Part shown: positions 35,806-40,091 of the stretch, piece by piece | Layout: each line of letters begins with the position of its first letter | How positions within the stretch are numbered: the first letter of the stretch is position 1 | Origin: an uncultured Schlesneria sp. | GTDB lineage: Bacteria; Planctomycetota; Planctomycetia; Planctomycetales; Planctomycetaceae | Assembly: GCA_903871875.1 (NCBI GenBank) | Contig: CAIQIR010000061.1 | Span: 1-40,091 of the forward strand | DNA: 40,091 nucleotides | Reading direction: 5' to 3' | The notes under the pieces: generated by a model | Database searches by the model: none | Told to the model about the DNA's origin: nothing | What the model saw: the letters and a program-made list of their open reading frames with translations, nothing else | Translations under genes and position numbers: made by a program

Positions 35806-36244
35806 CGATTGCCAACAATGAAACGGGATTCGATCGCAACTGCAGTTGTAATCGAAGAAATTGTTTTGTCACGTGGGCCGTCAAAAAGCGGCGGCGATGT
35901 CGTCGAATCCGAATTTCCACGACATCGTCAGGTCGCGTTGATCTTCAAGATCATTGATCTTCGAAACGACTGAAGAGAAATCATTGTCACTGGTGAAGAA
36001 CAATGAATTACCACCAATCAATTCCGATCGGGCAGAATTCTGACGACGTTCCACATTAATCGCTTGACGCTGACACCCGTCGTTGTGACAGTCGGGATGA
36101 ATGGATACAAGAATCGGAAGCAACGGCGCGGGGGAACGACGTCGTCGTGGCAAGTCTTCTCCCGTTTTCCGTGGCCACCCGCAGAAATTCACGACGAACG
36201 ATCGCGGCAAGCGGCCTGATCGTTCCTTTTTGACGATAGTTTGA
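35806..36244. other. intergenic region between divergent genes
   Basis: No gene is supported; the minus frame at 35881-36399 overlaps the vWA gene and lacks protein-like pattern. At 35940-35961 there are three alternating half-sites GATCTT-c-AAGATC-att-GATCTT, which form two overlapping perfect palindromes and could be an operator or a small hairpin switch. Confidence 0.4.
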
Positions 36245-38677
36245 ATGGACACTTTACAGCGATTTCTCGCGTGGTACCTCGGCCTGAATGCCCCTCGACC
36301 GGGTGAGGGCACGGCGTGGCGATTTGATTGGCGATTGCCCGAACCCCATTGGCTGGTCCTGTTAATCTCAGTGATGGTCGTCCTGTTCATTGTGGCCATC
36401 TATCGCCGTGAGGGGGAATCGCTGCCATGGAAAAATCGCCTGGGATTGATCGGACTTCGCCTGGCCGTATTTGGCGTCATCCTCGGAATGCTGACCGAGC
36501 TCGGCCTGACCATTGAAAGAACGGGCCTGCCGACCGTCGCCGTCCTGATCGATACATCAGCCAGTATGTCGCTGCAGGATCAATACCCGTCCCAGACAAA
36601 AGCTGTCCGACTGATGGACGAACTGGCCAAATCCACGTCAGCAGAACCAACTCGTCTGGCGATTGCGCAGCATTTGTTGACTCGAAACGGGGGACGATTA
36701 CTGCAGGAACTTCAGCAGAGCCACCAACTGCGGCTGTATCGCTTCGCCGAATCGGCCACGCCGTTGGAAGCAGGCGATCTGGGAACATCATCCTCACTGG
36801 AAGCCAAACCCGAATCGCCGCAACAACAGTTTTCCGTCGCCCTCCAAGAGATCAATCACCTGCGAGCGGATGGCGATCAAACACGACCGGCACCCGCCGT
36901 AAAAAAAGTCCTGGGAGATTTGCGAGGCGCTCCGCCGACGGCAATCATTCTGTTCACGGATGGAGTCGCCAGCGTTTCCGATACCGACAAGCTGTCGACG
37001 CTCGCGGAAACCGCACGCCGGAAGGGCGTACAACTTCATCTTGTCGGTTTGGGCAGCGAAGCCGCCGCCAAGGACCTGCATCTATTCGACACCCTGGTCG
37101 ACGAAATCGCATTCGTCGGCGATCCCATGTTGTTCAAAGCCAAGCTTCGCAGCTTCGGCTATTCGGGCAAGAAGATCACGCTGCAACTGCATAAAGAAGG
37201 CGATGCGGCAATCCTGGCCCAGCTGGAAATCCCGGCACCCACCGATGGCCAGACAATGCCGGTCGAACTCTCTTACACCTCTGAAGTAACTGGCGAATTT
37301 GACTACGTACTGGAAGTCGCCGGGGAACCGGATGAAACAAACCGCCTGAACAATGCCGAAAGCCGGCACGTCAGCATTCGCGAAGAGAAAATCCGCGTAC
37401 TGCTGGTCGATGGAGTTCCTCGCTACGAATTCCGCTTCCTGAAGCAGTTACTCGAACGCGACAAATCGGTCGAGTTGAGCACGCTCTTGCAGGATGCCGA
37501 TCTCGAATACACTCAAGAGGACCGCACAGCGATTCCTCATTTTCCGGTCAAGAAAGAAGATCTGGCTCGATTCGACATCTTGATTCTGGGTGATGTCGAC
37601 CCCATCCAGCTCGGTTCGTCAGTGCTGGAAAATGTCCGGGAATTCGTCCGGGAAAAAGGCGGCAGCGTGATCTTGATCGCGGGCACTCAGTTCAATCCGC
37701 TCGCGTTTGCCGGAACGCCGCTGGAAAGCCTGTTACCGTTCGAACTCTCCGGTGTGCGCATCCCCGCCGACGGATCTTCCAATAGTTATCACGCAATACT
37801 GACACTCGAAGGCCAGAAAGGGAACAGCCTGTTCCGCCTCGGTGATAGCGAGGCGGACAGCCTGCGGATCTGGAATGGATTGCCCAACTTCACCTGGTTG
37901 GTCGAGATTCCGAAAGTGAAACCCGGAGCACGCATTTTCGCCGAGTATTCTCCCAATGGTGGCAGCACCAGCCATTTGCCCGTGATTCTGATGCAGCAGA
38001 TGGGGGCCGGAAAAGTCTTGTACAACGCCACGGACGAAACGTGGCGCTGGCGGTACCGTAAGGGCGATCTGTATCACAGCCGCTATTGGATCCAGGCGAT
38101 TCGCTACCTCAGCCGTAGTCGTTTGATTGGCAAGGATCGCACGGCCGAACTGACTGTCGATCAGCAAGTCTATCAACGGGGCCAACCCACGACGCTGCGA
38201 GTGAAATTCGTCGACGAAAAGTTCATTCCACAAGACACCGAAGGCGTCAGCGTCACGGTCGAGCGAAAAGGAGCAGGGCGGCAAACAGTGAAGTTATCGC
38301 GTTTACGCGATCTTCCCACCGCGTTCGAAGGACAACTGACACGTCTGGCCGAGGGAACCTATCACGGCTGGATTTCGCAACCGGCGTTCAATGAAGCGCC
38401 GCCATCGGTCGATTTTCGAGTCGAAGTCCCCCAGCGGGAACTGCTTCGCCGAGGCATGGACAAAGCCGACTTGCAATTGGCCGCCACCACCTCACACGGT
38501 CGCCTCTATACGCTCGACGACGTTGATCGACTCTCCGCGGAAATCCCTCGTGGCACGCCCGTACCGCTGGAAACAGACCAGCCAATTCCCTTATGGAATC
38601 GCTGGGAATTCTTGACGCTGGTCACGCTATTACTCAGTGCTGAATGGCTCCTGAGAAAACGCTGGAAGCTCGTCTGA
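36245..38677 (+). CDS. large vWA / glutamine-amidotransferase-fold membrane protein
   Basis: An 810-residue protein typical of planctomycetes. TMs lie at about 35-52 and 66-86, then a vWA domain with VAVLIDTSASMS (MIDAS, about 99) and AIILFTDGVASVS. An Ig/CARDB-like stretch ending in the adhesion-type repeat leads to a class-I amidotransferase-like domain (VLLVDGVPRYEFRFLKQLLERD; DILILGDVDP; GSVILIAGTQFNP). After a further beta-rich part, a final TM (WEFLTLVTLLLSAEWLL) anchors it. Related proteins usually sit with MoxR ATPase and DUF58 genes; neither is here. No Shine-Dalgarno sequence is visible at the ATG. Confidence 0.82.
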   Translation: MDTLQRFLAWYLGLNAPRPGEGTAWRFDWRLPEPHWLVLLISVMVVLFIVAIYRREGESLPWKNRLGLIGLRLAVFGVILGMLTELGLTIERTGLPTVAVLIDTSASMSLQDQYPSQTKAVRLMDELAKSTSAEPTRLAIAQHLLTRNGGRLLQELQQSHQLRLYRFAESATPLEAGDLGTSSSLEAKPESPQQQFSVALQEINHLRADGDQTRPAPAVKKVLGDLRGAPPTAIILFTDGVASVSDTDKLSTLAETARRKGVQLHLVGLGSEAAAKDLHLFDTLVDEIAFVGDPMLFKAKLRSFGYSGKKITLQLHKEGDAAILAQLEIPAPTDGQTMPVELSYTSEVTGEFDYVLEVAGEPDETNRLNNAESRHVSIREEKIRVLLVDGVPRYEFRFLKQLLERDKSVELSTLLQDADLEYTQEDRTAIPHFPVKKEDLARFDILILGDVDPIQLGSSVLENVREFVREKGGSVILIAGTQFNPLAFAGTPLESLLPFELSGVRIPADGSSNSYHAILTLEGQKGNSLFRLGDSEADSLRIWNGLPNFTWLVEIPKVKPGARIFAEYSPNGGSTSHLPVILMQQMGAGKVLYNATDETWRWRYRKGDLYHSRYWIQAIRYLSRSRLIGKDRTAELTVDQQVYQRGQPTTLRVKFVDEKFIPQDTEGVSVTVERKGAGRQTVKLSRLRDLPTAFEGQLTRLAEGTYHGWISQPAFNEAPPSVDFRVEVPQRELLRRGMDKADLQLAATTSHGRLYTLDDVDRLSAEIPRGTPVPLETDQPIPLWNRWEFLTLVTLLLSAEWLLRKRWKLV

Positions 38678-39643
38678 AGAGACGGAGCGATAGGCCAAGA
38701 ACAACGATTGATCCACGTCGGGCAGTCTCACTGCAGCAACGGATCTTGAGGCAACCGTCCAAACGTCGCGAGGCGTTTTCGCAGGAAACGTCACCCGCAC
38801 GACGTATCGACGGGCATTTCGAAACAACATCCCTAAGTCACAACCAAGTAGCAACCAAACAGAGACGGAAACACCCAGTCGCTCCCGGCGGATTGGCAAA
38901 TATCCCCGTATCAAGACTCAACCCAGACGCAAAAATTCGCACATGTCACAACCAGACAATAGCTTACGTCCGACGTGGAGCCGATTTCGAACGAGAATGA
39001 GCGAACTCACGCCATTGTTCGAACGCAGCCAGAGGGGTCAGCGCACCGACAACCAAAAAAATATCGACAACCAATTCGAACATCATCCGTCTCCTTGAGG
39101 AAACGAAAGGATGCAATAACTGCGCCAAGCGCAAATTCAAGGGGATTTACCACAAAATCGAGGAAATCCTGCCTAACGATGATGCAAGATTGCTAAAAAA
39201 TAAGGAATCTTGGGGTTGTCATTGTCCGACCTGTTTTTCCTTCCTTTTGAGGCCTCAATCGGCGGATCAGGAAGAAGAATTGACGGGGTCTGTTCCTCAT
39301 TCGTCAACTTTTTCGCTCGGTAAGAGTCAAAGGAAAATAAGTACGGGGTGAGGCCCAAAATCTGAAGAAATTCTCGCAACTTCCTGTCGGCCCCTCCCGA
39401 GGGGTTGTCTCGGGAACCAAAATACTGGATCCTCCCGCAGAAGTTTTTCGCCCTAAGCCGACGTCGGACAAGAAGAGCAGAAAACTGAGCCTGCCAGGTC
39501 AACAATTCAGCGTTCGCATCGAACTTGCTGACGAGCCGCAGACTCGGATTTCGACATGACCGAAGAAAGACTCGAACCAACCGACGAGTCAAGAAAGCTC
39601 AACAGCCAGACGCCAGCGAAACCCGAAAGCAGACAAACACCAC
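38678..39643. other. gene-poor region before tRNA-Arg
   Basis: About 965 bp without a supported gene, more A/T-rich between 39000 and 39350. A stem CCCCT-CCCG-AGGGG lies at about 39385-39400, without a T-run. A minus frame at 39173-39592 contains CGRIQYFGSRDNPSGGADRK, which faintly resembles the N-terminal 'YFG.W.DP..AL' block of phage-type integrases; with nothing else to support it, it may be a decayed fragment or chance. Confidence 0.4.
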
Positions 39644-39717
39644 GCGCCCGTAGCTCAGCTGGATAGAGCAACGGATTTCTAATCCGTCGGTCGGAGGTTC
39701 GAATCCTCCCGGGCGTA
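39644..39717 (+). tRNA. tRNA-Arg (anticodon TCT)
   Basis: A complete cloverleaf. The 7-bp acceptor GCGCCCG / CGGGCGT has a G-T wobble at the first pair and discriminator A. The D arm is TAGCTCAGCTGGATAGAGCA. The anticodon stem ACGGA/TCCGT has loop TTTCTAA (anticodon TCT). The T arm GGAGG-TTCGAAT-CCTCC is perfect. CCA is not encoded; the next bases are ATT. Confidence 0.96.
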
Positions 39718-39751
39718 ATTGGTTACGATATCTTGAGCGACTGTCGACCGA

Positions 39752-39766
39752 TGGACTTTAAGTCCA
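39752..39766. repeat. perfect palindrome between tRNA-Arg and the transposase
   Basis: TGGACTT-T-AAGTCCA, a 7-bp stem with a 1-base centre. Together with the stronger palindrome at 39837, it may be part of the transposon end or REP-like structure of the RAYT. Confidence 0.5.
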
Positions 39767-39836
39767 TAAATCAGTTTGAGTGCAGCCTTGGGCTTGCATA
39801 GCGCGTCGCTCCAACGCCAAAAATGTTGCCGTGTGC

Positions 39837-39853
39837 CACTGGCTCTGCCAGTG
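39837..39853. repeat. REP-like palindrome upstream of RAYT
   Basis: CACTGGC-TCT-GCCAGTG, a perfect 7-bp stem with a 3-nt loop. It is about 20 bp before the transposase start. This size and position fit a REP-type hairpin recognised by RAYT enzymes. Confidence 0.55.
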
Positions 39854-39873
39854 CCGTTTGGTAGTCGATGACA

Positions 39874-40091
39874 ATGGCTGAAACTTATCGTAAGCAGTTG
39901 CGGAGATTTGAGCAGGTCTCGCACTTGCACGAGTTGACGTTTTCGTGCTTTCGGCGACAGCCGCTACTCACCAATGATGTCTGGCGAAGTCTCTTGGCGG
40001 CCGCGTTGAATTCGGCCTGTTTGGAAGAACGGTTTCAATTGATTGCGTTCGTGTTCATGCCCGAACACGTTCATCTGTTGGTCCTCCCGCA
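39874..40091 (+). CDS. REP-associated tyrosine transposase (IS200/Y1 family), partial
   Basis: A frame of at least 72 codons cut by the window end. It opens MAETYRKQLRRFEQVSHLHE, then LTFSCFRRQPLLTND and a helix, and runs into AFVFMPEHVHLLVLP. The HVH in MPEHVHLLV is the HUH metal-binding motif of Y1 transposases. The early HELTFSCFRRQ strand is typical of the RAYT branch. ATG at 39868 (MTMAET) is an equal start choice. The catalytic Tyr would lie beyond the window. The gene is 156 bp downstream of tRNA-Arg and follows two palindromes. Confidence 0.85.
   Translation, partial: MAETYRKQLRRFEQVSHLHELTFSCFRRQPLLTNDVWRSLLAAALNSACLEERFQLIAFVFMPEHVHLLVLP

Noticed and set aside
35881-36399. 172-codon minus frame overlapping the vWA gene start
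   Set aside because: It overlaps the true N-terminus of the 810-residue protein and has no motif.
1-40091. CRISPR array, prophage, rRNA or complete insertion sequence
   Set aside because: I looked for regularly spaced repeats, phage structural genes and paired inverted repeats around transposase genes. None was seen; the only mobile gene is the partial RAYT at the right end.

Overview
The window looks like chromosomal DNA of a Planctomycetota bacterium, probably from the Planctomycetaceae/Schlesneriaceae side of the phylum. This is an inference from gene content: lone von Willebrand factor A (vWA) membrane proteins, a PQQ beta-propeller protein, a CusA with long inserts, a DUF1854 protein, a 28-residue COX24-like peptide, many orphan single-gene units, and frequent weak Shine-Dalgarno signals or TTG/GTG starts. 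No marker such as 16S rRNA is present to prove it. No rRNA, CRISPR array, phage block or complete insertion sequence is visible.

Layout. 101-9022 is a heavy-metal efflux module in two divergent arms. The minus arm reads a possible Cys-rich micro-ORF, then the periplasmic adaptor, then the RND pump. The plus arm reads a TolC-type outer-membrane factor with a long disordered N-terminus, overlapped by a beta-barrel 'transporter' protein. A 28-residue basic peptide and a strong terminator follow (9257-9440). 9495-10987 (minus) holds two overlapping YdcF/DUF218-like membrane proteins. 11648-14085 (plus) has an iron-type alcohol dehydrogenase and a PQQ-repeat protein, facing xseA (14189-15424, minus). 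15650-17568 (plus) has an FtsX/MacB-type permease with a His-rich periplasmic segment and a zinc-ribbon membrane protein. 17647-21193 (plus) is an apparent sugar-acid catabolic set: an MFS transporter with a large periplasmic insert, an HpcH/HpaI aldolase and a HAD phosphatase. 21216-26431 (minus) holds an orphan GspF-like protein, cardiolipin synthase, a methyltransferase, a GNAT acetyltransferase and a secreted cyclophilin. 27371-28711 (plus) is a DEAD-box RNA helicase behind a long, hairpin-rich upstream region. 28924-32718 contains DUF1854, a small exported protein, a LolD-like ATPase without a permease, a membrane vWA protein and a small unknown protein. 33030-35805 (minus) has a CocE/NonD hydrolase and a NYN/YacP ribonuclease. 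36245-38677 (plus) is an 810-residue vWA membrane protein. A gene-poor stretch then leads to tRNA-Arg(TCT) and the start of a REP-associated tyrosine transposase (RAYT) that runs off the window, preceded by two perfect palindromes.

How it works together. The clearest functional unit is the divergent efflux system, which could span inner membrane, periplasm and outer membrane. The MFS-aldolase pair, 9 bp apart, suggests uptake and retro-aldol cleavage of a 2-keto-3-deoxy sugar acid. The LolD-like ATPase and the FtsX-like permease lie about 13 kb apart and might be partners, but that is conjecture. The most interesting items for follow-up are the Cys-rich micro-ORF coupled to the adaptor gene, the His-rich FtsX permease, the 177-residue periplasmic insert in the MFS protein, the structured helicase leader, and the RAYT with REP-like palindromes next to tRNA-Arg.
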